Shown in pieces: positions 1 to 8,042 of a DNA stretch of 64,000 nt. Positions within the stretch are counted from its first letter, which is position 1, and each line of letters opens with the position of its first letter. The notes under the pieces are model-generated. The model worked only from the letters and a program-made list of their open reading frames with translations, did no database searches and was not told where the DNA came from. The translations under genes were made by a program, and so were the position numbers. Source of the DNA: Falsirhodobacter halotolerans (lineage in GTDB: Bacteria > Pseudomonadota > Alphaproteobacteria > Rhodobacterales > Rhodobacteraceae); contig NZ_JALJAZ010000001.1 in NCBI RefSeq assembly GCF_022899245.1, positions 104,501 through 168,500 of the forward strand. The letters run 5' to 3'.

Positions 1-706
1 CATCACGCTGACCATCCGCCCCGGCGAACGTCTGGGCGTCGTGGGCCGCTCCGGCGCCGGAAAATCGACGTTGGTGAAGCTCTTGTTGCGCTTCTACGAC
101 CCCGAAGGCGGGGCCATCCGCATCGACGGGCAGGACATCGCGGGCGTCACCCAGTCCAGCCTGCGGCAGGCCGTGGGCATGGTGCAACAGGACCCGAGCC
201 TCCTTCACCGTTCGGTCCGCGAAAACATCCTCTATGGCCGCCCCGACGCGACCGAGGAGCAGATGATCGCCGCCGCCCGACAGGCCGCCGCCCATGATTT
301 CATCCTGACGTTGGAGGATGGCGAGGGCCGCACCGGCTATGACGCGCAGGTGGGCGAACGGGGGGTGAAGCTGTCGGGCGGTCAACGCCAGCGGATCGGC
401 CTTGCCCGCGTCATCCTGAAGGACGCGCCCATCCTTGTGCTGGACGAGGCGACTTCGGCCCTCGATTCCGAGGTGGAGGCCGAGATTCAGGACGCGCTTT
501 ACGGCGTCATGGCGGGCAAGACCGTGATCGCCATCGCCCACCGCCTGTCCACGCTGGCGCATATGGACCGCATCCTTGTTCTGGACGACGGGCGGATTGC
601 CGAGATCGGCACCCATGACGAATTGCTGGCCCGGAACGGCCTTTACGCACGCTTCTGGGCGCATCAGTCCGGCGGCTTCATCCACACCGAGGAGGATCCC
701 GCATGA
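1..706 (+). CDS. ABC exporter subunit, ATP-binding end (5' part lies outside window)
   Basis: This is the C-terminal nucleotide-binding domain of an ABC exporter; the reading frame is open to the left window edge (frame beginning at base 2), so the membrane domain is missing here. Walker A (GRSGAGKST) starts near base 47, the signature LSGGQ lies near 373, and Walker B (ILVLDEATS) with the following H-loop (IAHRLS) is intact. The stop overlaps the next gene by 4 nt (ATGA), and that gene has the same domain type, so the two probably form a heterodimeric exporter of the MsbA/LmrCD type in the inner membrane. The substrate cannot be read from sequence. Confidence 0.9.
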   Translation, partial: ITLTIRPGERLGVVGRSGAGKSTLVKLLLRFYDPEGGAIRIDGQDIAGVTQSSLRQAVGMVQQDPSLLHRSVRENILYGRPDATEEQMIAAARQAAAHDFILTLEDGEGRTGYDAQVGERGVKLSGGQRQRIGLARVILKDAPILVLDEATSALDSEVEAEIQDALYGVMAGKTVIAIAHRLSTLAHMDRILVLDDGRIAEIGTHDELLARNGLYARFWAHQSGGFIHTEEDPA

Positions 707-2562
707 GGACCGCCCTGCGCCGCATGGGCGGCATGGTCGACGCCTTTCGCCCCGCCAAGGGCCAGCCGCCGGAAACGCTGGGCAGGTTCTTTCTGTGGTG
801 CCTGAAGGGGTCCTGGCCCGCGCTGATCCTCGCCGCCGTCATCTCCTGCTTCACCGGCGCGCTGGAGGTGGTGTCGGCCACGCTGCTGGGCTGGGTGATC
901 GACGGGGCGCAGGCCTCCGGCCCCGGCGCGTTCTGGGCGACAAGCTGGCCGCTGTTCGTAGGGTTGGCCGCCTTCTATCTGCTGCTCCGGCCCTTTGCGT
1001 TCGGCCTGTCCTCGGCCTCCAACGCGATCATGGTGCAGCCCAACGTCTTTCCGCTGGTTCTGGGGCGGCTGCACCGTTGGACGATGGGGCAGGACGTCAC
1101 CTTCTTCGACAACGATTTCGCGGGCCGCATCAGCCAGAAACAGATGCAGGCCGCCCGCGCGGTCACGGATGTGGCGGCTGAAACGATCAACACGGTGGCT
1201 TTCGCGCTGGCCTCGGTCGTGGGGTCGGTGATCTTTTTGCTTTCGGTCGATATCTGGCTGGCGGTGGCGCTGGGCGTCTGGATCGTCGGCTATATCGTCC
1301 TGATCCGCCATTTCATGCCGCAGATCCGCAGGAATTCCGCCGCCCGCGCCAACGCCCGCGCGATGGTGTCGGGGCAGGTGGTGGACACGATCAGCAACAT
1401 CAAGACGGTCAAGCTCTTCGCCCATGCCGAGTTCGAGGATCGGGTGGCCCTGCAGGCCATGGGCACCTTCCGCGAACGCAGCTTCGATTTCGGCGTCATC
1501 TCCACCACCTTTCGCACGGCGCTGATGCTGGTCTCGGGCCTTTTGCCCGTGGCGCTGATCGGCGGCACGCTGGTTCTGTGGCAGCAGGGCGTGGCCACGG
1601 CGGGCGACGTGGCGGCGGCGGGGGCAATTTCGCTGCGGCTGTCGCAGATGTCGGGCTGGGTCAGCTTCACGCTCATGTCCATCTACACCTCCATCGGTGA
1701 GGTGGAGGATGCGATGAACACGCTGGCCAAACCCCACAAGCTGCCCGACGCCAAGGGGGCGGAGGCGCTGCCCGCCGTGCGGGGCGAGGTGGCGTTCCGC
1801 GGGGTCACCTTCACCTATGGCGGGCGGCATGGCGGTGTCACGGATATCGACCTGACCATCGGCGCGGGCCAGAAGCTGGGCATCGTCGGCGCCTCGGGGG
1901 CGGGAAAATCCACGCTGGTCGCCCTGCTGCTGCGGCTTTACGACACCGAAAAGGGCGTGGTGGAGATTGATGGCCGCGATGTGCGGACCATCACGCAGGA
2001 AAGCCTGCGCCGCCAGATCGGGATGGTCACGCAGGAAACCGCGATGTTCAACCGCTCCGCCCGCGACAATATCCTCTATGGCCGCCCCGAGGCGACGGAC
2101 GAGGATCTTCGCGCCGCCGCCCGCGCCGCCGAGGCCGACGACTTCATCGAGACGATGACCGACCATCAGGGGCGTTCGGGCTATGACGCCTATCTGGGCG
2201 AACGGGGGGTGAAGCTGTCGGGTGGCCAGCGCCAGCGGATCGCGCTGGCCCGCGCCTTCGTCAAGGATGCCCCGATCCTTGTGCTGGACGAAGCGACTTC
2301 GGCCCTTGATTCGGAGGTGGAGGCCTCGATTCAGGCCAGTCTGGAAAAGGTGATGGAGGGCAAGACCGTCCTCGCCATCGCCCACCGCCTGTCCACCATT
2401 GCCGAAATGGACCGGATCGTGGTGCTGGAAAAGGGCCGGATCGTCGAAGAAGGCACACATGACGCACTTCTGGCGCGAAACGGGGTTTACGCGCGCTATT
2501 GGAACCGGCAATCGGGCGGCTTTCTGGGAATGGACGACGACATGATCGGGGCAGCGGAATGA
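703..2562 (+). CDS. ABC exporter, fused permease and ATP-binding subunit
   Basis: The 619-aa protein is a type IV exporter half-transporter. Residues about 40-310 hold six hydrophobic segments, and residues about 360-600 form the ATPase with Walker A GASGAGKST (about 396-404), LSGGQ (about 504) and ILVLDEATS followed by IAHRLST. The NBD is closely similar to that of the upstream gene, including the shared LGERGVKLSGGQRQRI-like stretch, which supports a heterodimer. Start ATG overlaps the upstream stop by 4 nt, implying translational coupling. Multidrug, lipid or peptide export are all possible. Confidence 0.93.
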   Translation: MRTALRRMGGMVDAFRPAKGQPPETLGRFFLWCLKGSWPALILAAVISCFTGALEVVSATLLGWVIDGAQASGPGAFWATSWPLFVGLAAFYLLLRPFAFGLSSASNAIMVQPNVFPLVLGRLHRWTMGQDVTFFDNDFAGRISQKQMQAARAVTDVAAETINTVAFALASVVGSVIFLLSVDIWLAVALGVWIVGYIVLIRHFMPQIRRNSAARANARAMVSGQVVDTISNIKTVKLFAHAEFEDRVALQAMGTFRERSFDFGVISTTFRTALMLVSGLLPVALIGGTLVLWQQGVATAGDVAAAGAISLRLSQMSGWVSFTLMSIYTSIGEVEDAMNTLAKPHKLPDAKGAEALPAVRGEVAFRGVTFTYGGRHGGVTDIDLTIGAGQKLGIVGASGAGKSTLVALLLRLYDTEKGVVEIDGRDVRTITQESLRRQIGMVTQETAMFNRSARDNILYGRPEATDEDLRAAARAAEADDFIETMTDHQGRSGYDAYLGERGVKLSGGQRQRIALARAFVKDAPILVLDEATSALDSEVEASIQASLEKVMEGKTVLAIAHRLSTIAEMDRIVVLEKGRIVEEGTHDALLARNGVYARYWNRQSGGFLGMDDDMIGAAE

Positions 2563-3797
2563 AACTGGTGGCGGACCGTCTGGGCCATCGCGGCGATGCG
2601 GTGGCCTATGTTTCGGAAGCGGGGGGGCCTTCCGGTCCCGTCTTCATGCCCCGGATCCTGCCGGGCGAGGAGGTGGAGGGCGAAATCACGGGCGACCGGA
2701 TGCCCGCGCCCCGCATCCTGACGCCCTCTCCCGACCGCGTGGCGGCGCCGTGCCCGCATTACCGCACCTGCGGCGGCTGCGCGCTGCAACACGCGTCCGA
2801 CCGGTTCGTGGCCGAATGGAAGCGCGCCGTGGTCGTCACGGCCTTGGCCGGGCAGGGGCTGGAGGCGGCGGTGGACGAGGCGCAGACCTCGCCCCAACGC
2901 TCCCGGCGCCGGGCCACGCTGCACGGACGACGGACCAAGGGCGGTGCGCTGATCGGCTTTCACGGGCGGGCCTCGGACGCGCTGGTCGCGGTGCCGAACT
3001 GCCTTCTGCTGACGCCGGCGCTGATGGCGGGCTTTCCCGCGCTGGAGGCGCTGGTGAAGGCGGGCGGATCGCGCAGCGGGGAACTGGCGCTGACCGTGAC
3101 GGACAGCACGACCGGCCTCGATGTGGCGGTGACGGGGGGCAAGCCGCTGGATGCGGCGCTGCACGGCATGTTGGCGCAACTGGCCGAATCGCAAGGCCTC
3201 GCCCGTCTGACATGGGAGGGGGAGGTCGTGGCCCTGCGCCAACCCCCGCTCCAACGCTTCGGCGCGGCCCCCGTGGCCCCGCCGCCCGGCGCGTTCCTTC
3301 AGGCGACCGAGGCGGGGGAGGCGGCACTTCTGGCCTTTGTCACCCGGACCGTCGATGGGGCGAAGCGTGTCGCCGACCTGTTCGCCGGGGCGGGCACCTT
3401 CGCCCTGCCGCTGGCCCGGCAGGCCGAGGTGCACGCGGTGGAGGGCGATGCCGCCATGATCGCCGCGCTGGACAAGGGCTGGCGCGCGGCGACCGGCCTG
3501 AAGCGCGTCACGTCCGAAGCCCGCGACCTGTTCCGCCGCCCGCTGGATGCGGACGAACTGCGGGGCTTCGACGCCGTCGTCATCGATCCGCCCCGCGCGG
3601 GGGCCGAGGCGCAGGTGCGCGCGCTGGCCGCATCCCGCGTGCCGCGCATCGCCATGGTGTCCTGCAACCCGGTCACCTTCGCCCGCGACGCCCGCATCCT
3701 TGTGGAAAAGGGCTTCACGCTCGACCGCGTGGCGGTGATCGACCAGTTCCGCTGGTCCACCCATGTGGAGGTGGCGGCACAGTTCACCCGCTCGTGA
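2559..3797 (+). CDS. Fe-S class I SAM-dependent RNA m5U methyltransferase (RlmD/TrmA family)
   Basis: A 412-aa RumA/RlmD-type enzyme that would methylate C5 of a uridine in rRNA or tRNA using SAM. Residues about 1-55 look TRAM-like. A [4Fe-4S] cysteine set is visible at C65, C71 and C74 (CPHYRTCGGC), with C148 as likely fourth ligand. The SAM site reads DLFAGAGTFALPLA, followed by the DPPRAGA motif and the catalytic cysteine C369 in SCNPVTF. Start at 2559 overlaps the ABC gene by 4 nt; an in-frame start at 2499 is inside that gene and lacks family support. The exact target base (23S U1939, U747 or tRNA U54) is undecided. Confidence 0.9.
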   Translation: MKLVADRLGHRGDAVAYVSEAGGPSGPVFMPRILPGEEVEGEITGDRMPAPRILTPSPDRVAAPCPHYRTCGGCALQHASDRFVAEWKRAVVVTALAGQGLEAAVDEAQTSPQRSRRRATLHGRRTKGGALIGFHGRASDALVAVPNCLLLTPALMAGFPALEALVKAGGSRSGELALTVTDSTTGLDVAVTGGKPLDAALHGMLAQLAESQGLARLTWEGEVVALRQPPLQRFGAAPVAPPPGAFLQATEAGEAALLAFVTRTVDGAKRVADLFAGAGTFALPLARQAEVHAVEGDAAMIAALDKGWRAATGLKRVTSEARDLFRRPLDADELRGFDAVVIDPPRAGAEAQVRALAASRVPRIAMVSCNPVTFARDARILVEKGFTLDRVAVIDQFRWSTHVEVAAQFTRS

Positions 3798-3882
3798 AAA
3801 GGCCGCGGGAATCCCGACTAGGCAGGGGGCGTGATTCGGGATTAAATGCCCTGCAAAAATACCCCTGACACCGGGATAAAAA

Positions 3883-4389
3883 ATGCGGGCAGTGAAATTG
3901 ATTCTGGCGTTTGCGCTTGTGGCGGGTCTTGCGGCCTGCGGCGGCAACACGCCTCCTTCCAAATTCAAGACCTATGACGGGCCGCCGATCACCATGATCC
4001 AGGTCCAGAAGGCGAACCGGAAGATGTTCATGATGAGCGGCGCGCGCGTCGTCCACACCTATGACATCGCGCTGGGCTTCCAACCCGTCGGACACAAGCA
4101 GTTCGAAGGGGACGGCAAGACGCCCGAGGGCACCTACATCATCGACCGTCGCAACCCCAACAGCGCCTATCACCTGTCGGTCGGCGTCTCCTATCCCAAT
4201 GCGAACGACCGGATCAACGCGCTGGCGGCGGGCAAGCTGCCGGGCGGGGACATCTTCATCCACGGCGACTCGCGGGGGCCGAAGCCCGGTTGGGACTGGA
4301 CGGCGGGCTGCATCGCCGTGACGGATGCCGAGATGGAAGACATCTATGCCATGATCCGCGACGGAACCGTGATCCAGATCCTTCCCTGA
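3883..4389 (+). CDS. L,D-transpeptidase (YkuD domain) lipoprotein
   Basis: 168-aa secreted protein with a lipoprotein signal: hydrophobic run then lipobox LAAC, giving acylated Cys19. The rest is one YkuD/ErfK domain with HGD at H127 and the catalytic TAGCIAV motif (Cys143). Family members cross-link peptidoglycan stems 3-3 or attach proteins to peptidoglycan in the periplasm. It is followed by a convergent terminator and a CAP-domain lipoprotein, then a second L,D-transpeptidase, so this is a small envelope-enzyme group. The protein is nearly all catalytic domain, with no PG-binding domain. Confidence 0.9.
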   Translation: MRAVKLILAFALVAGLAACGGNTPPSKFKTYDGPPITMIQVQKANRKMFMMSGARVVHTYDIALGFQPVGHKQFEGDGKTPEGTYIIDRRNPNSAYHLSVGVSYPNANDRINALAAGKLPGGDIFIHGDSRGPKPGWDWTAGCIAVTDAEMEDIYAMIRDGTVIQILP

Positions 4390-4393
4390 CGAA

Positions 4394-4419
4394 AAAGGCC
4401 CCGGACATCCGGGGCCTTT
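4394..4419. terminator. Bidirectional rho-independent terminator
   Basis: An 11-bp perfect stem (AAAGGCCCCGG and its complement) with a 4-nt loop lies 5 nt after the L,D-transpeptidase stop and 4 nt before the convergent CAP-protein stop. The A/T flanks make it usable in both directions. Confidence 0.85.
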
Positions 4420-4422
4420 CGC

Positions 4423-4971
4423 TTATTGGGCCATCGCCATGCCATAGGGCGAGGAGGCCCCGCCGCCCCGTCCTGTGTTGATCACCCACCACAGCTTGCC
4501 CGCCGATTCCTGATACCAGGAAATGCCCACATCCGTGGCGTCCCGGTTCAACAGAACCTCGCGCGTGCCGGTCTGGTTCATCCAGTCGCCCACGGTCTGC
4601 GTCTCGGTCTGATAGGTCTCGGAGATATCCTCGCCCAGCAGCGTGCCGCCATAGCCCGCGCGCTGTGCCCGCACCAGAGGCGACGAGCCGTCCGAGCCGA
4701 AGTGCCAGGGCCGGTTCTGAACCGCCATATCGCGCGCATGGGTGGCGGCGGCGGCCGTCAGGGCGGCGTTCAACTGCAACGGGCCCATGCCACGCGCCTG
4801 ACGCAGGGCATTGACGGAATCGAGCATCCGATACGTGATCTCGCCCCGCTGGCTTTCGTCGATCTGATAGACGCGCTGCGCCGGTTGCCCGTCCGGGCCC
4901 AGTTGCACCGCCGGTGCCCCCGAGCAGGCGGAAAGCGCGGCCAGGCCGCAAATCGCAAGAAGATATTTCAT
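4423..4971 (-). CDS. CAP (SCP/PR1-like) domain lipoprotein
   Basis: 182-aa protein starting MKYLLAI with a lipobox ending in Cys near residue 16 (LSAC), so probably anchored to the outer membrane. Residues about 50-175 form a CAP domain: MLDSVNALRQARG helix, ATHARDMA, HFGSDGSS, GEDI, and a C-terminal WWVINTG strand. Bacterial CAP proteins are secreted and of unclear biochemical role, often linked to envelope processes. I chose the start at 4971 because the in-frame start at 5043 would bury the signal peptide. It sits between two L,D-transpeptidases. Confidence 0.85.
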   Translation of the reverse strand: MKYLLAICGLAALSACSGAPAVQLGPDGQPAQRVYQIDESQRGEITYRMLDSVNALRQARGMGPLQLNAALTAAAATHARDMAVQNRPWHFGSDGSSPLVRAQRAGYGGTLLGEDISETYQTETQTVGDWMNQTGTREVLLNRDATDVGISWYQESAGKLWWVINTGRGGGASSPYGMAMAQ

Positions 4972-5147
4972 GGCTGTCCAGGCTTTCAGGATTTCGCCAT
5001 ACATAGCCGCCTGTCCGCACCGGATCAAACGCAAGATGCGCACGGTATTGTCATCGTGATTTGCCCGTCACACCGGATGACGCTATGTAGACCTCCGCGC
5101 GACACGGGCGTTCCAGCCGGTCGCCCATCATGGAAATGGAGAGACGG

Positions 5148-5753
5148 ATGAGTGACGTGAAGCTCAATCGCCGGGCGTTGCTGGGGGCGGCTGCCGCCAT
5201 GGGTGCCGGTGCCTTGGCCGCGCCGGCGTTGGCGCAGCAGAATGCGGTGATGCAGGGATCGACGGCGATGGAGGGATCGGCGGCGGCGCGATCGAACATC
5301 TCCAGCTTTCGGATGCTGGACTGGCGCAATCACTTCGACAACACCAACAACGGGGCGATTCTGGTCGATCTGACGTCGCGCGCGCTGCATTTCTGGTCGG
5401 CGGATCAAAGCGTCTACAAACTTTATCCCTGTTCCATCCCGCTGTCGGAAGACCTGACGCGCCGGGGCCGCACCACTGTGGTGGAAAAGCGTGAGAACCC
5501 CAGCTGGCGTCCCACGCCCGCGATGCGCCAGCGCAATCCCGAATGGCCCGAGGTCGTCGAAGGCGGTGCGCCGGACAACCCCTTGGGCGTGCGTGCGCTG
5601 TATCTTTCGTGGCAATATTATCGTATTCACGGCACGCACGACACCCGCAAGATCGGACGCGCATCCTCAAACGGTTGTGTGGGCCTCTATAACGAGCACA
5701 TCATCGAGCTCTATTCGCTCACCTCCGTCGGGACACAAGTGTTGCTTATTTGA
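5148..5753 (+). CDS. Tat-exported L,D-transpeptidase
   Basis: 201-aa protein with a twin-arginine signal (LNRRALLGAAAAMGAGAL, cleavage after ALA near residue 29). The catalytic YkuD region is C-terminal: NPLGVRALYL, HGT, IGRASSNGC with catalytic Cys177, then VGLYN. The family forms 3-3 peptidoglycan cross-links in the periplasm. Start at 5148 follows a purine-rich GGAAATGGAGAG; an in-frame ATG at 5130 is upstream of that site. It differs from the first L,D-transpeptidase in export route (Tat versus Lol lipoprotein), which suggests distinct localisation. Confidence 0.9.
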   Translation: MSDVKLNRRALLGAAAAMGAGALAAPALAQQNAVMQGSTAMEGSAAARSNISSFRMLDWRNHFDNTNNGAILVDLTSRALHFWSADQSVYKLYPCSIPLSEDLTRRGRTTVVEKRENPSWRPTPAMRQRNPEWPEVVEGGAPDNPLGVRALYLSWQYYRIHGTHDTRKIGRASSNGCVGLYNEHIIELYSLTSVGTQVLLI

Positions 5754-5842
5754 CAACGTTTTCCGCGTCTTTGTGGGAACCCCAAGCCGCCGATTGCATT
5801 CACAATCCAGAGATGCCAATGCATTTCATACGAGGAACAGTC

Positions 5843-5871
5843 TTGGATGCAAAACGTCCCCTCTGTAACAA
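5843..5871 (+). promoter_or_regulatory. Possible sigma-70 promoter for the 63-aa secreted protein
   Basis: TTGGAT and TAACAA are separated by 17 bp, about 30 bp upstream of the ATG at 5901, in a locally less G+C-rich gap. Matches are moderate, so this is a guess from spacing and position. The gap 5754-5900 holds nothing else I recognise. Confidence 0.3.
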
Positions 5872-5900
5872 AAGACGTTGAGCAGTATCTGGAGGTCATT

Positions 5901-6092
5901 ATGAAGAAAATCGCACTCGCCGCCGCTCTCTCGGTCGCTGCTACCTCGGCTTTCGCCGGTGGTATGGCTGAGCCGGTCATGGAACCCGTCATGGCTCCGG
6001 CCGTCGTGGAAGAAAACACCAGCTCGTCGTCGGCTGGCGTCGTTGTTCCGCTGCTGCTGCTGCTGGTTGTGGCTGCTGCCGCTGCTTCCTGA
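5901..6092 (+). CDS. Small secreted or membrane protein, 63 aa, unknown function
   Basis: Begins MKKIALAAALSVAATSAFA, a clean Sec signal peptide with AxA cleavage near residue 19, after a strong GGAGGT ribosome site 7 nt upstream. The mature part has an acidic/Met-Pro stretch with a repeated PVMEPVM-like unit, a Ser-rich patch, then a C-terminal hydrophobic run of Val, Leu and Ala that could be one membrane segment or a poorly ordered tail. It has its own strong terminator. No function can be assigned. It is a monocistronic small gene facing ferrochelatase. Confidence 0.75.
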   Translation: MKKIALAAALSVAATSAFAGGMAEPVMEPVMAPAVVEENTSSSSAGVVVPLLLLLVVAAAAAS

Positions 6093-6113
6093 TTTCAGGA
6101 ACACAGAATATGG

Positions 6114-6143
6114 AAAAGGCGGGGGAGCGATCCCCCGCCTTTT
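6114..6143. terminator. Strong bidirectional rho-independent terminator
   Basis: A 13-bp perfect stem with a GCGA loop and T-tract follows the small-protein gene and precedes the convergent ferrochelatase stop at 6162. Confidence 0.88.
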
Positions 6144-6161
6144 TCAATTCCAAGGGCCGGA

Positions 6162-7178
6162 TCAGATCCAGCCCGCCAGATTTTCGTGGATGATCGCGGC
6201 CAGCGCGGCGATATGGGCCGGGCGGTCGTTCAGGCAGGGGATATAGGTGAACGTCTCGCCCCCCGCATGAACGAAGGCCTCACGAATCTCGCCCTCGATC
6301 TCCTCCAGCGTCTCGATGCAGTCGGCGGAAAAGGCGGGTGCGACCACGGCGATGTTCTTGCGGCCCTGCCTGGCCAGTTCGGCCACATGTTCGACGGTAT
6401 AGGGTTTCAGCCACTCCTCTGGGCCGAAAACCGACTGGAACGTGGTGTGGATCGCATCCTTCTCCCACCCCAGCGATTCGCGCAGAAGCCGCGTCGTTTT
6501 CTGGCATTGGCAGTGATAGGGGTCGCCCTGCATCAGATACCGCTTGGGCATCCCGTGATAGGAGGCGACGAGCACCTCCGGCTTCGTGTCCATCGCGTCC
6601 CACGCCTCACGCACCGAATCGGCCAGTGCGGCGATGTAGGCGGGATGTTCGAAATATTCGGCCACGGTGCGGGCGGCGGGCGCGCGGAACGCCCCTTGCA
6701 GGGCGCGGAAGAACGAATCGTTCGCGGTGGCCGTGGTCGCCCCCGCATATTGCGGATAAAGCGGCAGGAACAGGATGCGGTCGCACCCCGCCTCGATCAT
6801 CGCCTTCACCCGCGATTCGGTGGAGGGATTGCCATAGCGCATGCAGAAATCGACCATCACCTCCGGCAGTTCCGCCGCCAGTGCCGCGGTCTGCGCCTTG
6901 GTGATCGTCATCAGCGGGCTTTCCCCGGCCTCGTTGTTCCAGATCGATTTGTAATTCGCGCCCGAGGTGAAGGGCCGTTTCGCCAGGATCACCGTCTGCA
7001 ACAGCGGTTGCCATTTCCAGCGGGGGTAATCGATCACCCGCCGGTCGGACAGGAATTCCGACAGATAGCGGCGCATGTTCCAGTAGTCGTAACCGTCCGG
7101 CGTGCCGAGGTTGGCGATCAAGACGCCCACCCGTTTCGGCGGGATCGCGGGGTGGCCGGGGGGAAGGGTCTGGGACAT
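6162..7178 (-). CDS. hemH: Ferrochelatase
   Basis: 338-aa enzyme inserting Fe2+ into protoporphyrin IX to make protoheme, the last step of heme synthesis. Diagnostic features: N-terminal VLIANLGTP, SEFLSDRRVID, the metal-binding His in SYHGMPKRY (about residue 205), CQCQKT, and the Glu in ETLEEI near residue 285. Full length, with start ATG at 7178. Expected at the inner membrane face. It is convergent with the 63-aa small protein. Confidence 0.95.
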   Translation of the reverse strand: MSQTLPPGHPAIPPKRVGVLIANLGTPDGYDYWNMRRYLSEFLSDRRVIDYPRWKWQPLLQTVILAKRPFTSGANYKSIWNNEAGESPLMTITKAQTAALAAELPEVMVDFCMRYGNPSTESRVKAMIEAGCDRILFLPLYPQYAGATTATANDSFFRALQGAFRAPAARTVAEYFEHPAYIAALADSVREAWDAMDTKPEVLVASYHGMPKRYLMQGDPYHCQCQKTTRLLRESLGWEKDAIHTTFQSVFGPEEWLKPYTVEHVAELARQGRKNIAVVAPAFSADCIETLEEIEGEIREAFVHAGGETFTYIPCLNDRPAHIAALAAIIHENLAGWI

Positions 7179-7226
7179 GGGCGGCTCCTATGGCTAGGGC
7201 TGGAGATACGCGCCTGAACGGGGGCG

Positions 7227-8012
7227 TCAATCCTTCGGGCGCAAGGCGTCCGCCAGCCGGTGGGTGGCCGATCCCGGTCGCAGGGGCTGCGGCTGGCCCG
7301 GATGCGGGGCCCACCCCGTCAGCCAAACGAGATCGAACGTCGCGGGAATGCGCCCTTCGGCATCGGCATGATCGGCCTGATACCGCGCCGCCGCCCCCAG
7401 CAGAACGCCGCTGCGGGTGAACCGGCGCGGCCGTGCATCCAGGGCCGAGGTTTCGCCCATCCCCCGCAGATCATGCATCAGATGCAGCGCGTCGCGATAG
7501 CGGACGGTTCGCCGGTCCGCATCCGCCACCGGCAGCGCCAGCCCGGCGCGCGACAAAAGCGCACCCAGATCGCGAATGTCGGCCATGGGGAGGATGCGGG
7601 GGGACAGGCCGCCCGTCACCTCCGCCTCGGCCGCCGTCAGGGCGGCGCGCAGCTCGCGCAATGTCTCGCCGCCGAAGCAGACGGCCATGAACAGCCCGTC
7701 GGGGGCCAGTGCGCGGCGGCATTGCACGACCTGCCCCACCGGATCATCGGCCCAATGCAGGCACAGGGCGTGGATCACCAGATCATGCGCGCCGTCCGTC
7801 AGATCCAGAAGATCGGCATCGGGCACGGTGGCAAAGCCCGGCCAGAATTCCGGGAACGGTGTCACGACCACGGGCGACGTAAAGGTTCTGTTAACCTCGC
7901 TCAGTCTTTCCTGCGTCTCATGCGCGACATCCGCATGCAGGAACAGCGCCTCCGTGCGGGCGCGGGTCCGGTGGCGGGTCAGGGCAGGGCGGTCGGTCAG
8001 CTTGGGCGTCAT
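7227..8012 (-). CDS. NDUFAF5/BioC-like methyltransferase-fold protein lacking the usual SAM motif I
   Basis: 261-aa protein. The middle and C-terminal parts match the NDUFAF5-like branch of class I methyltransferases: ALCLHWADDPVGQV, FGGETLRELRAAL, ILPMADIRDLGALL, TVRYRDALHLMHDLRGMGE. The canonical glycine-rich SAM loop (DxGxGxG) expected around residues 50-60 is not visible; the region reads SPVVVTPFPEFWPG instead. NDUFAF5 hydroxylates an arginine of a complex I subunit, so such a role is possible, but the family is inferred from memory. Start 8012 is 30 nt from the divergent comF start. Confidence 0.75.
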   Translation of the reverse strand: MTPKLTDRPALTRHRTRARTEALFLHADVAHETQERLSEVNRTFTSPVVVTPFPEFWPGFATVPDADLLDLTDGAHDLVIHALCLHWADDPVGQVVQCRRALAPDGLFMAVCFGGETLRELRAALTAAEAEVTGGLSPRILPMADIRDLGALLSRAGLALPVADADRRTVRYRDALHLMHDLRGMGETSALDARPRRFTRSGVLLGAAARYQADHADAEGRIPATFDLVWLTGWAPHPGQPQPLRPGSATHRLADALRPKD

Positions 8013-8042
8013 GGACCGGAATGTGTGGGGGCGGGAATGGGA

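Noticed and set aside
664-2511. Long minus-strand frame opposite the ABC exporter
   Set aside because: Covers the well-conserved ABC protein in antisense; composition is typical of a shadow frame and no motif is present.
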